A stretch of 64,000 nucleotides of DNA from Oleispira sp036960605 (GCA_036960605.1 JBALXI010000026.1:5695-69694), one strand, 5' to 3'; positions 45,076 to 53,387 are shown, counted from the first letter of the stretch. Numbers and translations: made by a program. Notes: a model not told the origin generated them from the letters alone.

Positions 45076-45113
45076 AACGCTCGCTCAAGAGCCACTAGCC
45101 GTACTAGGTGTTT

Positions 45114-46133
45114 ATGACAGATTTAGAGAATCCAGCTGCCATTGTTATAACAGATGTTACAACAGAGCAGCCAACCGAAAAACCAAAACCAAAGCGCGCG
45201 GTACAAGGTGAAAAACTTAGGGGGGCAGAAAAAGTAGCTCGCATCCCGATAAAAGTGATCCCTACCGAAACTATGCCGCGTAAGCCCGATTGGATTCGTG
45301 TGCGTATTCCGGCGTCGCCAAAAATTAGTGAAATCAAACAAAAGCTGCGTAAGCACGGTTTACACACCGTCTGTGAAGAAGCGAACTGTCCGAACCTAGG
45401 CGAATGCTTTGGTGGCGGAACCGCAACCTTCATGATCATGGGTGACATCTGTACTCGTCGTTGTCCGTTCTGTGACGTGGCCCACGGCCGCCCGAACGAA
45501 CTGAATAAAGACGAGCCGAAAAGCTTAGCCATCGCCATCGCTGACATGAAACTAAAGTACGTCGTAATTACCTCAGTAGACCGAGATGATTTACGCGACG
45601 GTGGTGCACAGCATTTTGTCGATTGTATTCGTGAAACGCGTGCCCTAAGCCCAGAGATTGAAATTGAAGTATTAGTACCCGATTTCCGTGGCCGTATGGA
45701 TGTTGCCGTCGCCATTATGGAAAACAATGTACCAGATGTATTCAACCACAATCTAGAAACAGTGCCTCGCTTGTATAAAGAATCGCGTCCAGGTTCCGAT
45801 TACAACTGGTCGCTTGATCTACTAGAAAAATACAAAGAGCGCTGCCCTGACGTAAAAACCAAATCTGGCATCATGCTAGGCCTAGGTGAAACCGACGAAG
45901 AAGTGATCGAAGTGATGAAAGACCTTCGCGAGCATAACGTCGACATGATCACGCTAGGGCAATACTTACAGCCAAGTAAAAACCACTTACCAGTGCATCG
46001 CTTTGTAACGCCAGCCGCGTTTGACGAGCTGGGTAGAATCGCAAAAGAGCTAGGCTTCAAACACGTAGCCAGTGGCCCAATGGTTCGATCTTCTTACCAT
46101 GCCGACCAACAGGCGCATGGGGAATTTAAGTAA
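45114..46133 (+). CDS. lipA: Lipoyl synthase
   Basis: 339 residues from ATG 45114. A radical-SAM enzyme that inserts two sulfurs into the octanoyl chain. The auxiliary cluster motif CEEANCPNLGEC and the radical-SAM motif CTRRCPFC are visible, and the C-terminal RSSYHAD supplies the serine ligand. The Lys/Pro-rich first 45 residues are variable in the family. The stop is one base away from the stop of the integrase gene on the other strand. Confidence 0.97.
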   Translation: MTDLENPAAIVITDVTTEQPTEKPKPKRAVQGEKLRGAEKVARIPIKVIPTETMPRKPDWIRVRIPASPKISEIKQKLRKHGLHTVCEEANCPNLGECFGGGTATFMIMGDICTRRCPFCDVAHGRPNELNKDEPKSLAIAIADMKLKYVVITSVDRDDLRDGGAQHFVDCIRETRALSPEIEIEVLVPDFRGRMDVAVAIMENNVPDVFNHNLETVPRLYKESRPGSDYNWSLDLLEKYKERCPDVKTKSGIMLGLGETDEEVIEVMKDLREHNVDMITLGQYLQPSKNHLPVHRFVTPAAFDELGRIAKELGFKHVASGPMVRSSYHADQQAHGEFK

Positions 46134-46134
46134 T

Positions 46135-47085
46135 CTATCCATCCGCGGGGCTAATCACCCCGCGACCACCTTTGTTTAATACATGGGTATAAATCATCGT
46201 TGTATTGACGTTTGCGTGTCCCAAAAGCTCCTGTACCGTTCTAATATCATATCCCCTTTCTAATAAATGCGTCGCAAAAGAATGCCGCAATGTGTGGCAA
46301 CTCGCATGCTTATGAATACCGGCTTTACGAATCGCAACCTTTACCGCTTTTTGAATCGTTCTAGGATTTAAATGGTGTCGCCCCATTTTACCTGATCTTG
46401 GATCTTTACTGATGGTCTCGCTGGCAAAGATATATTGCCAAGCAAGTTCCTTGCTAGCATTGGGGTATTTTTTGGCTAAAGCGCCAGGTAAGTGAACAAA
46501 GCAAATATTTTCTGTGAGTGCTTTATCATGTAAACGCTGACATTCTTCAATATGAGAATGAAGCAGAGGAACCGCTCGCTCAGGTAGCATAGTGACTCTG
46601 TCTTTATTGCCTTTTCCTTCTCTTACCAAAATCTCACCACGGCCAAAATCGACATCCTTAACCCTTAAGCGCAACGTTTCTTGTAATCTAAGGCCGGCAC
46701 CATACATGAGCAGGGATGCGAGTAGAGGAGAGCTAGTAAGATTGGCAATGACACAGTTAGCTTCTTCACGGCTAAAAACGACAGGCAGCTTTTTAGGCTT
46801 TCTAGCCTTAACCCAATCATCAAGATTAATATCTTCAACAAGTAGTACGCGTTTGTATAAGAAAATTAATGAGTTTAAAGCCAGTTGCTGAGTGCTGATA
46901 GCCACATTTTTTTGCAGAACTAGGTGACTTAAGAATTGAACTATTTCAGTCGCCCCCATCTCGGTTGGATGTCTCATCTTATGAAAATGTAAAAATTGCC
47001 TAATCCAACCCCAGTAAGTTCTTTCTGTCGCTAGGGAATAGTTGGCACGTCGAACGGTTTCAATGAATTGCTGCTGTAAGCGCAT
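46135..47085 (-). CDS. intI: Integron integrase IntI
   Basis: A 316-residue tyrosine recombinase from ATG 47085 (AAAGG ahead); a GTG at 47094 is also in frame. Catalytic residues: Arg in GAGLRLQETL, His and Arg in SCHTLRHSFATH, His in LLGHANVNTT and Tyr in MIYTHVL. The extra block ALAKKYPNASKELAWQYIFA between the catalytic motifs is found only in integron integrases. It recombines attC with attI and attC with attC. It ends 1 base from lipA. A perfect 7-bp hairpin (46144-46164) within its last codons could serve as the lipA terminator. Confidence 0.96.
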   Translation of the reverse strand: MRLQQQFIETVRRANYSLATERTYWGWIRQFLHFHKMRHPTEMGATEIVQFLSHLVLQKNVAISTQQLALNSLIFLYKRVLLVEDINLDDWVKARKPKKLPVVFSREEANCVIANLTSSPLLASLLMYGAGLRLQETLRLRVKDVDFGRGEILVREGKGNKDRVTMLPERAVPLLHSHIEECQRLHDKALTENICFVHLPGALAKKYPNASKELAWQYIFASETISKDPRSGKMGRHHLNPRTIQKAVKVAIRKAGIHKHASCHTLRHSFATHLLERGYDIRTVQELLGHANVNTTMIYTHVLNKGGRGVISPADG

Positions 47086-47100
47086 AAATAACACCTTTAG

Positions 47101-47116
47101 CTGGGTTTTTATACAG
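47101..47116 (-). promoter_or_regulatory. LexA box in the integrase promoter
   Basis: CTG-N10-CAG, read on either strand, with an AT-rich centre (minus strand CTGTATAAAAACCCAG). It lies 15 bases upstream of the intI ATG and contains a TATAAA that could be the -10 element. LexA control of intI is established in several integrons and couples recombination to the SOS response. The left half is less perfect than the consensus. Confidence 0.65.
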
Positions 47117-47245
47117 TGTAGTTAATAATTAACGTTCGTATAACAATAAAAGTGGGTTATTTGTAAGTTGTTGAAATATAAGTGAAATATCAATGATTTG
47201 TAATATTCGTTAGTTAAGCGAACAGGCTGGCAATGTGGTAATGAA

Positions 47246-47272
47246 TTGACAAAAGCGAACGTTGAATATAGT
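47246..47272 (+). promoter_or_regulatory. Candidate cassette promoter Pc
   Basis: A perfect TTGACA (47246) and TATAGT (47267) lie 15 bases apart, facing into the cassette array. The spacing is short of the optimal 17. It is upstream of the attI core and so could drive the first cassettes. Confidence 0.4.
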
Positions 47273-47374
47273 GTTGGCGGTATCAATAACAGGGATAGTC
47301 GTATGATTTCAAAGAAAATTTCTCTTCGTTCGCCTTTCCCGTTTATAAGGGGTTATGCGGCACCTGTTCGCATA

Positions 47375-47392
47375 GCACGCTGTTAAACCCTA
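47375..47392 (+). other. attI core site
   Basis: GCACGCTGTTAAAC: a GTTAAAC at 47382-47388 fits the GTTRRRY core at which the integrase joins new cassettes. It is the last such core before the first cassette gene and lies 290 bases from the intI start. The full attI extent to the left is not defined by sequence alone. Confidence 0.6.
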
Positions 47393-47418
47393 GCCATCAT
47401 CTATCGAAGAAATAGAAT

Positions 47419-48027
47419 ATGTTAAAAAAGGATATCAACCGATTTTTTAAAGCTATCAGAGCTGCTGATGTAGCGTTAGTGAAAGAACTACAGAATACGA
47501 TCCCTGAGCTGGTTAATGTATGCAGTTTCTCTCCCCCCAAAAAAGATGATGGTCAATCGCCACTTCATGTAGCCTATAAAACTGGAAACTATGAAATAGC
47601 CAATTATCTTATTTCTCAAGGAGCAGATGTTAATTTCATTGATGAATCTTCTATTAATGAATGGAACGCTCCAGTCATTCATGCCTGTATAAAAGGTGTA
47701 GCATTCAATACATATAGCTTGGTGGGTAATGAAAACGATTTTGATATTGCTTTAAAAGCACTTGAGAATATTATTGATAATGGTGCAAGTGTCAATGCTG
47801 AAGATTCTTATGGTAATAATTGCTTGGTGAGAGCCATCTTGGATACTAGGCAAATAATTAAAAGAGAGTTTACTAAACAAGAAGCAAGTGTCGTCTATTT
47901 ACAATATAAGAAGTTATTTCGCATATTGCTTGAAGCAGGTGCAGATCCTGACTTAACAACAGAGAAACGGCCTAGTGCTCATCAGCTCATAGAGAGATTC
48001 AAACTTAATGAGTATAATCTGGTTTAA
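47419..48027 (+). CDS. Cassette 1: ankyrin-repeat protein
   Basis: 202 residues with at least three ankyrin-type repeats: GQSPLHVAYKTGNYEIANYL with ISQGADVNF, a second around IIDNGASVNAEDSYGNNCLV, and a third near LLEAGADPDLT. No signal peptide; cytoplasmic protein-protein contact is likely. ATG 47419 follows GAAATAGAAT. Being first, it is the most recently inserted cassette and the one closest to Pc. Confidence 0.8.
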   Translation: MLKKDINRFFKAIRAADVALVKELQNTIPELVNVCSFSPPKKDDGQSPLHVAYKTGNYEIANYLISQGADVNFIDESSINEWNAPVIHACIKGVAFNTYSLVGNENDFDIALKALENIIDNGASVNAEDSYGNNCLVRAILDTRQIIKREFTKQEASVVYLQYKKLFRILLEAGADPDLTTEKRPSAHQLIERFKLNEYNLV

Positions 48028-48127
48028 CAAACGGCTGCATCGGATAAATTTTATCTGTCTCCTTTTGTGCAAACAATACGCACAAAAACAGCCATCAAAA
48101 ATTCACTCGCTGAGCCGAGCGTTATGC
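48022..48127 (+). repeat. attC site of cassette 1
   Basis: 106 bases between GTTTAAC and GTTATGC, with complementary arms CGGCT / AGCCG. It overlaps the end of the ankyrin gene. Its interior differs from all other attC sites in the array. Confidence 0.75.
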
Positions 48128-48142
48128 AATATGGAGAGTTTT

Positions 48143-48454
48143 ATGAAGTTTGCATGTCCGTGTTGCGGTTATAAAACTTTAGATGAACCTGCTACAGGCA
48201 CTTATGATATTTGTGAGCTTTGTGGCTGGGAAGACGATCCTGTTCAAAGTGGCGATCCAGATTATGAAGGTGGTGCTAATGGAATCTGTCTTAGGGAAGC
48301 TCAGTATGAGTTCTTAGAGGAATCCGTCGATGTCGAAGAGTATGTTCAAGATGAAGATTGGAAATTATTAAGAGCACCAACATCAGCATCAAGATTAAAA
48401 AACAGCAAGACTAACTTTATTGCGAATAGCAACGGTGAAGTCAAAAATGCATAA
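48143..48454 (+). CDS. Cassette 2: Cys-rich CPCC-domain protein
   Basis: 103 residues from ATG 48143 (GGAGAG five bases ahead). The N-terminal KFACPCCGYKTLDEPATG and DICELCGWEDDPVQ form a CPCC-type zinc-ribbon-like domain with four or five cysteines; the C-terminal part is acidic then basic. This domain is common in cassettes and in polymorphic-toxin or immunity contexts, but the activity is unknown. A longer reading starts within attC1 and is not favoured. Confidence 0.8.
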   Translation: MKFACPCCGYKTLDEPATGTYDICELCGWEDDPVQSGDPDYEGGANGICLREAQYEFLEESVDVEEYVQDEDWKLLRAPTSASRLKNSKTNFIANSNGEVKNA

Positions 48455-48523
48455 CAAAAAGTTGGTGGTTCAGCCCCTGCGGGGCTTGGACGCTTTCAGC
48501 GCCCCACAACAAAAGCGTTATGA
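48449..48523 (+). repeat. attC site of cassette 2 (type A)
   Basis: 75 bases from GCATAAC to GTTATGA. Outer arms AACAAAAAGTTGGTG and CCACAACAAAAGCGTTA and the inner GCCCC / GGGGC hairpin are clear. It differs from attC3 in two central bases only. Confidence 0.9.
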
Positions 48524-48864
48524 AAGTGATCTGTATGAATATTATTAAATTACTTGTATTTAATTTGACCCTGCTTATATCTTCTCTTGCTTTGGCTTGC
48601 GGAGAAACTCAAGAAGGAAATCGAATTGTTCCTGTTTATCCTGTAGTTGGTACAGATAAAGTAGAGCTACTTAAAGTATTTGAAGAAATCCTCCCTAAAA
48701 TTGGGAATAGGAATATTCTCAATATTACTGTTTTCGATAGCTCTTGTATTAGTATCAATACAGGACGAGTATCTGGGCCTAAGCAAGGTTCAGGAATACG
48801 ATATACGATCGAAAAGAAAGACGAAGGGTGGTTGGTCACCAATGAAAGTGAATGGATTTCATAA
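48520..48864 (+). CDS. Cassette 3: small exported protein
   Basis: 114 residues, or 109 if the second Met (48535) is the start. A signal peptide covers about 6-26 (LLISSLALA). The mature domain is about 85 residues with Cys in LACGE and DSSCIS and a beta-rich C-terminal part. No known family. The ATG at 48520 lies in the GTTATG of the upstream attC core. Confidence 0.65.
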   Translation: MKVICMNIIKLLVFNLTLLISSLALACGETQEGNRIVPVYPVVGTDKVELLKVFEEILPKIGNRNILNITVFDSSCISINTGRVSGPKQGSGIRYTIEKKDEGWLVTNESEWIS

Positions 48865-48933
48865 CAAAAAGTTGGTGGTTCAGCCCCTCTGGGGCTTGGA
48901 CGCTTTCAGCGCCCCACAACAAAAGCGTTAAGC
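48859..48933 (+). repeat. attC site of cassette 3 (type A)
   Basis: 75 bases from TCATAAC to GTTAAGC, nearly identical to attC2 (two substitutions at the tip of the inner hairpin). Confidence 0.9.
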
Positions 48934-48940
48934 CCTATAT

Positions 48941-49327
48941 ATGATTGAAATAGTACCTACAAATAAGGTTGGAGCTGCTGAGATTAAAATTCTCAGGGGA
49001 ATTTCAGCGCTTAGTATTTCTCAGATAAAGAATGCGTCTAAAAAACACCTTCCGATAAAAAGCTTTGAAATATTTGGAAGTGACTGGGAAAAACAGAGAG
49101 TGGAACTCGTTTTAATCTATCATCTATATTCCTCCAATCAGAATGTTCCATTTGTGGTAATTAATACTGATTCTGGTGAGCAAGAGCAATTAGCACCTGA
49201 AGAATTACTTGGCTGCTTTAAGTTCTGGCGATCTATCGAACTTGAAACGCAAAAAAACACAGACCTAGAAATGGGGTATATTAGTGACCCAAGTGAATTC
49301 GAAGCACATGATGAAGACTGGGCTTAA
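48941..49327 (+). CDS. Cassette 4: unknown soluble protein
   Basis: 128 residues, no signal or membrane segment. The N-terminal segment KILRGISALSISQIKNASKK followed by a strand-rich middle resembles small alpha/beta immunity-like proteins, but I do not recognise a family. ATG 48941; no clear ribosome site in the short leader after attC3. Confidence 0.6.
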   Translation: MIEIVPTNKVGAAEIKILRGISALSISQIKNASKKHLPIKSFEIFGSDWEKQRVELVLIYHLYSSNQNVPFVVINTDSGEQEQLAPEELLGCFKFWRSIELETQKNTDLEMGYISDPSEFEAHDEDWA

Positions 49328-49420
49328 CAAGTGCATCATGTCGCCACTTCGTGGCTGGGACGGCTTAAACTACGTTCGTTCCTCACTACGTATCATCCGC
49401 CCCATATGCAGACGTTATAT
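49322..49420 (+). repeat. attC site of cassette 4 (type B)
   Basis: 99 bases from GCTTAAC to GTTATAT. Arms AACAAGTGCATCATG and CCCATATGCAGACGTTA are complementary in part (GTGCAT / ATGCAG). The interior GGGACGGCTTAAACTACGTT and CCTCACTACGT are shared with attC7 and attC10. Confidence 0.88.
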
Positions 49421-49434
49421 TCTTGGAGTTTAAA

Positions 49435-50025
49435 ATGAGTAAGGCTGTTTTAATTGTATTGATAGCACTTTCGGTAAATGTATTTTCTAGTGATGTATTA
49501 ATTCAGGAACTTTCTGGCGCGACTTATGAATACTCCTATAACGGAGAAATAGTCGCGACAGTTAAACATGACAACCCTAGATCCACTAGAGATCAGCCTG
49601 CATTGATGGCTAACTGTATGGTTCATTATATTGGGCAGGATGCTGGAGATGAGGCCCGATATACAACATATGGAGCCGTAGAAATATATTGTGGTAAGAA
49701 AAAAATAATCATTGTTAAACCTAATGAAACAAATATATTTGGAGGTATACGTTTAGAATCACCTGACAGGAAATGGGCGATTTTTTTACCTGATAATGAT
49801 AGCTCGGTCCCTAGGTTTTCAATATTAACTGAAAGTGGTGAGTTAATTAGTAGGGAATTTGGGCTATTCTCTCTTGTTCTATTTTCAGATGAGAAAGCTA
49901 CAATAGATAATACTAAAGCAGTTGTGTTTGGTATGGCTCGTGCCGCCCCAAAATACGGAAGTAAAATGGTTAAGTCTAAGGTAGTGATACTTCCTGATGG
50001 TAGTTTTAGCTTTACAGCGGAGTGA
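49435..50025 (+). CDS. Cassette 5: exported protein of unknown function
   Basis: 196 residues from ATG 49435, with GGAG seven bases ahead. A signal peptide is at about 1-18. The mature protein is mostly beta, with two cysteines (in ANCMVHYI and EIYCGKK). No known domain is recognised. Confidence 0.65.
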   Translation: MSKAVLIVLIALSVNVFSSDVLIQELSGATYEYSYNGEIVATVKHDNPRSTRDQPALMANCMVHYIGQDAGDEARYTTYGAVEIYCGKKKIIIVKPNETNIFGGIRLESPDRKWAIFLPDNDSSVPRFSILTESGELISREFGLFSLVLFSDEKATIDNTKAVVFGMARAAPKYGSKMVKSKVVILPDGSFSFTAE

Positions 50026-50026
50026 A

Positions 50027-50135
50027 ATATAACAAATTCTTGCACCAGATGCCCTAAAGGCCCTGGGCTACGCCCAGCCGGGCAAGGACTCAAAACCGCT
50101 GCGCGTTTTTTCGCCGGTGAAGAAAGGCGTTATAT
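50027..50135 (+). repeat. attC site of cassette 5
   Basis: 109 bases from ATATAAC to GTTATAT. The centre holds two nested hairpins (GGCCCTGGGC-TAC-GCCCAGCCGGGC). The interior is unlike types A and B. Confidence 0.8.
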
Positions 50136-50182
50136 CTCAAAGATTTCAGCTTGTGATAACTAATTAATAAAGGAATATTTAG

Positions 50183-51583
50183 ATGCTTAAAAGATTTACA
50201 TTATTGTTATGTCTAATTGTAAGCGTATTAGTTCTACCTACTAACTTATTAGCAAATGAAAAGTGGCAACCAAAGAGAGATATAATTAGTGCATTAATGA
50301 TTCTGACTGATGAAGACATCAAAAACGAATTCCCTAAATTAGTAATGAAAGAAGATCGTGAAAATTACGCATTATTAATGGCTCAATTACTTATTTATAG
50401 ACACAATGAAATAACTAAAGGTGAAGCTTTTTTGAAGATCGCTAATGAAGAATTGGCGAGAAAAGGAAAAGATAATGGTTCAATTAGTACCAATACGCTG
50501 AAGATGGTTGTTGCCATAAAAAACAATGATAATACTAGTATTATTGAATATGGGAAAAAAACATTATCACAAATGAAAAAGTCTGATGGTATCTCTCACT
50601 CTAGACTTTTTAAAATTATGATCAGCTTAAGTGATGCATATTACACAATAGGTGAATTTGATAATTCTCTTAAAATAGCACAGGATTTACTTACTGTACT
50701 CGAAGAACCTTCGAATACTAAATTAAAAGCAGAAACATATTTCTCTATATCTGAATCAAGCTACAAACTTAGCCAGCATGTGAATGCAGAGAATGCAGCA
50801 AAAAAATCATATAAATTATATTTGAAATTGAACGACAATAAAGGACTAGGTCATGCTAAGAAAGCTTTAGGGAATTCTTATTTAGGAAGAGGCGAGCTTA
50901 AAAAAGCACAGGAAAGTTACACGGCAGCTATTACTTATTATAAAAAAATAAAAGACAACCATGGTTTAGCTAATTGTTATTTTAATCTTGGGCTTATACT
51001 TAAAAAAAGTAATAGCTGGGAGCAGTCGATTGATGTTTTTGAATTAGCATCATTTCATTATATGGAAAGTGGTTCCTCTGGTGGAGCTGGTATGGCTAAA
51101 ATGGAAATAGGACGATCCCTCACTAAATTGAAAAAATTTAAAAATGCCCAATTAATTTTTAAAGAATCTAGAGGATTACTGACGAAGACAAATAAGATAA
51201 GTAGATTAAAGCAGTTAACCTCTTATGAAAATGCATTGAATATAGCAATGATGAATTACGAGAGAACTAATTGGCTATCACCAGAGGCACTTAAGGAATG
51301 GTTTTCTAATAAGAATAAAGAAAAGTTTTGGGATCTAGGTTTCTGGATTGTTAATGTAGAAGGCAAAGTTACTGAGACAAGCGATGTTTATAGAGTTACG
51401 ACTGATAAAGCTCCAACGGACAAATACTACTGGTGGTATTGGTGGTATGGGCAATCTGAAAGTGATTTTGAAAATCATAAAGCGAGGTTAGAGGCGGATG
51501 GTTTTGAAATGATTAATGGAAGTTTATTCACGTCTGTAAGTGGGAAAATTAAAAGAAATGGTGTTTGGCACAAGACCAAATAA
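50183..51583 (+). CDS. Cassette 6: exported TPR-repeat protein
   Basis: 466 residues. Signal peptide about 1-25 (ending LLA). A helical TPR array spans about 150-350, with repeats seen at SDAYYTIGEFDNSLKIAQDL, GLGHAKKALGNSYLGRGELK, HGLANCYFNLGLILKKSNSW and GGAGMAKMEIGRSLTKL. The last 90 residues (WWYWWYGQSESDF) are Trp/Tyr-rich and unlike TPR. It is very AT-rich and long for a cassette. ATG 50183 follows AAAGGAAT. Confidence 0.75.
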   Translation: MLKRFTLLLCLIVSVLVLPTNLLANEKWQPKRDIISALMILTDEDIKNEFPKLVMKEDRENYALLMAQLLIYRHNEITKGEAFLKIANEELARKGKDNGSISTNTLKMVVAIKNNDNTSIIEYGKKTLSQMKKSDGISHSRLFKIMISLSDAYYTIGEFDNSLKIAQDLLTVLEEPSNTKLKAETYFSISESSYKLSQHVNAENAAKKSYKLYLKLNDNKGLGHAKKALGNSYLGRGELKKAQESYTAAITYYKKIKDNHGLANCYFNLGLILKKSNSWEQSIDVFELASFHYMESGSSGGAGMAKMEIGRSLTKLKKFKNAQLIFKESRGLLTKTNKISRLKQLTSYENALNIAMMNYERTNWLSPEALKEWFSNKNKEKFWDLGFWIVNVEGKVTETSDVYRVTTDKAPTDKYYWWYWWYGQSESDFENHKARLEADGFEMINGSLFTSVSGKIKRNGVWHKTK

Positions 51584-51673
51584 ACATAACAATACGCTGA
51601 ATTACGTTACGGCCCAAAAGACGGCCTCCACTAGGACGCGCAAAAAGACGCGCCTATTAGCTAAGCGTTAACT
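51584..51673 (+). repeat. attC site of cassette 6
   Basis: 90 bases from ACATAAC to GTTAACT; arms TAAC...GCT..AAT and ATT..AGC...GTTA pair. Two internal mini-hairpins (GGCCCAAAAGACGGCC and GCGCGC-type repeats) are unusual for an attC. Confidence 0.75.
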
Positions 51674-51693
51674 GTAATCACGGATTGAGAAGT

Positions 51694-52164
51694 ATGGAAG
51701 ATAGAGAGATCAAGGATCAGTTCATATCATTTTGTGGGCATGAGAAATATCAAAAATTTAAAGATAAACTAAGAAGAATTTCAGAGGATAAATACGATCT
51801 CAGGTTCATTCAAGAGAAGCGATTAAGTGACTTTTGTGATAGTAGAAATGACAGTATTACGCCTGACGATGTATTGTCTGCCTTATCAGATGGCACAGAA
51901 TATATCTATCATTGTCCTTCAAAAGCTTGCAGTTATATTGCCATATGTATTGACTATGGCAAAGATATTTGGGGATGCGGTGAGTGTGGTTCGCAATGGA
52001 ATAAGCGTGTAGCTTTCTTTTCTTCAATCGAAGAAAGCATAGCTAGATATCCATACCGAGAAGCTTTATATGAAAATGTGAATGACGGGTATATCCCATC
52101 TGACCCAGAAGCTTACCCAAATAACCTAAAAAAGCTGATCGTTAATGAATGGAAAAACAGTTAA
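51694..52164 (+). CDS. Cassette 7: zinc-ribbon-like soluble protein
   Basis: 156 residues from ATG 51694. The middle holds YHCPSKACSYIAICIDYGK and IWGCGECGSQWNKRVAFFSS, a four-cysteine arrangement (C-x4-C and C-x2-C) that could bind zinc. The C-terminal part is polar with a PYREALYENVND segment. Function unknown. A TTG at 51685 would add three residues. Confidence 0.68.
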   Translation: MEDREIKDQFISFCGHEKYQKFKDKLRRISEDKYDLRFIQEKRLSDFCDSRNDSITPDDVLSALSDGTEYIYHCPSKACSYIAICIDYGKDIWGCGECGSQWNKRVAFFSSIEESIARYPYREALYENVNDGYIPSDPEAYPNNLKKLIVNEWKNS

Positions 52165-52260
52165 CAAGTGCATCATGATCGCAGCCTTCGGCTGCTGGGA
52201 CGGCTTAAACTGCGCTCGTTCCTCGCTCCATTTAATCCACCCCATATGCAAGCGTTATAA
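52159..52260 (+). repeat. attC site of cassette 7 (type B)
   Basis: 102 bases from AGTTAAC to GTTATAA, with arms AACAAGTGCATCATG and CCCATATGCAAGCGTTA. The interior is close to attC4. Confidence 0.9.
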
Positions 52261-52277
52261 CAGAATAGGAAAAAATC

Positions 52278-52574
52278 ATGAGTGATATCAATTTGCTTAT
52301 TCAAATGATGTTTATGTTAGCTGTTGGTTTTGCTATTGGTCAATCATTAACCGGAGCGGCAAACCGAAGCGGAAAAATTCTAGATAAAAAAGTAGACGCA
52401 ATAATAGAGCATCTTGGTATTAGCTTCGACCCGTATAAAAATCTCCCTTCAAACATTCTTGATGAGTTGAAGTTAGGTAATAAAATCAAGGCTATTAAAT
52501 TGTATAGAGCGTTCTCAGGCGCAGGCCTTAAAGAAGCAAAAGAAGCCATAGAAATAATTGAGTCTCGTCAATGA
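52278..52574 (+). CDS. Cassette 8: membrane-anchored L7/L12 C-terminal-like protein
   Basis: 98 residues. A transmembrane helix (about 7-26) is followed by a basic linker and a helical segment. The C-terminal 35 residues (GNKIKAIKLYRAFSGAGLKEA) follow the ribosomal L7/L12 C-terminal signature. Such domains occur outside ribosomes as protein-binding modules. ATG 52278 follows AGGA. Confidence 0.75.
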   Translation: MSDINLLIQMMFMLAVGFAIGQSLTGAANRSGKILDKKVDAIIEHLGISFDPYKNLPSNILDELKLGNKIKAIKLYRAFSGAGLKEAKEAIEIIESRQ

Positions 52575-52580
52575 ATTTTG

Positions 52581-52683
52581 TTATAACAAAAAGCTCAAAT
52601 CGGACAAAAGGTGCTGTCACCTTTTTTGCAAAAACACGCAAAAAAACCGCCAGAACCTTTTGCCGTTTAGCTTGGCGTTATAT
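52581..52683 (+). repeat. attC site of cassette 8
   Basis: 103 bases from TTATAAC to GTTATAT; overall plan resembles attC1 (a hairpin GGTGCTGTCACC, then TTTTTTGC and GCAAAAA arms). Confidence 0.78.
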
Positions 52684-52752
52684 GAAATGAAAGCTCTAAT
52701 GATCGCAATTTCTATTTTGCTGAGTACAAACACATACTCGGAGGAGAGTTCA

Positions 52753-53322
52753 ATGAATGAAGAAAACCAATACATATTCGATCAAATAAAGATTAGTGTT
52801 TGGAGCGGTTTTGATAATAAAGATGATATCCAAGAAACAATAACGGACCTTGCTGAAGATGAAGGTGGCGATGAAGATCTACTAAATAAATTAGCTAATG
52901 AAGAATTCCAAAAAAAATTAAATGAAGAAAAAACTTGGCCAAAAATAACTGACCTCGATCTACTCAAAAATGCATTTGCTGCCCTTTACAATCAAGGCGT
53001 ACTTTGCTTGCATGATGCAGGCTACACTATGTCTGACGGTCATTACGATGCATCTGAAGCTTTAGATGAATACCCTAAAAATAAATTTATCGGGTATTGC
53101 TTTTACCATAGACAAGGCCTTGAAACAGCTATGATCGGCGGAGGTTTATATCTCGCATTTGACCATGTTAATGGAGACGTACCAGAAAAATTAAGTGTCG
53201 CTCTCTTAATAAAAAAAGAATTAGAGACTGCTGGCTTTACGTTAGACTGGGATGGCACCGCAAATAAGAAAATCGGCATACCTACATTTGATTGGAAACA
53301 TCGTGCAAATAACAACATATAA
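52753..53322 (+). CDS. Cassette 9: DUF6891-like protein
   Basis: 189 residues from ATG 52753, which has a strong GGAGGAGAG ribosome site. FAALYNQGVLCLHDAGYT, YCFYHRQGLETAMIGGGLYLAF and the acidic N-terminal helices fit the DUF6891 family of soluble proteins. An alternative ATG at 52687 would add a signal-peptide-like stretch (ALMIAISILLSTNTYS), so export cannot be excluded. Function is unknown. Confidence 0.72.
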   Translation: MNEENQYIFDQIKISVWSGFDNKDDIQETITDLAEDEGGDEDLLNKLANEEFQKKLNEEKTWPKITDLDLLKNAFAALYNQGVLCLHDAGYTMSDGHYDASEALDEYPKNKFIGYCFYHRQGLETAMIGGGLYLAFDHVNGDVPEKLSVALLIKKELETAGFTLDWDGTANKKIGIPTFDWKHRANNNI

Positions 53323-53387
53323 CAAGTTTGTGAATGTCGCCTTCGGCTGGACCTCCGCGAGCTACGCCCATTACAAAGGCGTTATGA
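53317..53387 (+). repeat. attC site of cassette 9
   Basis: 71 bases from ATATAAC to GTTATGA, the shortest in the array; GCCTTCGGC forms the inner hairpin. Confidence 0.8.

Noticed and set aside
45104..45751. 216-codon open frame antisense to lipA
   Set aside because: lipA is unambiguous and the antisense product is a Ser/Arg-rich shadow.
48680..48931. 83-codon frame crossing cassette 3 and attC3
   Set aside because: It reads through the attC site in another frame from the exported protein; attC sequence explains its second half.
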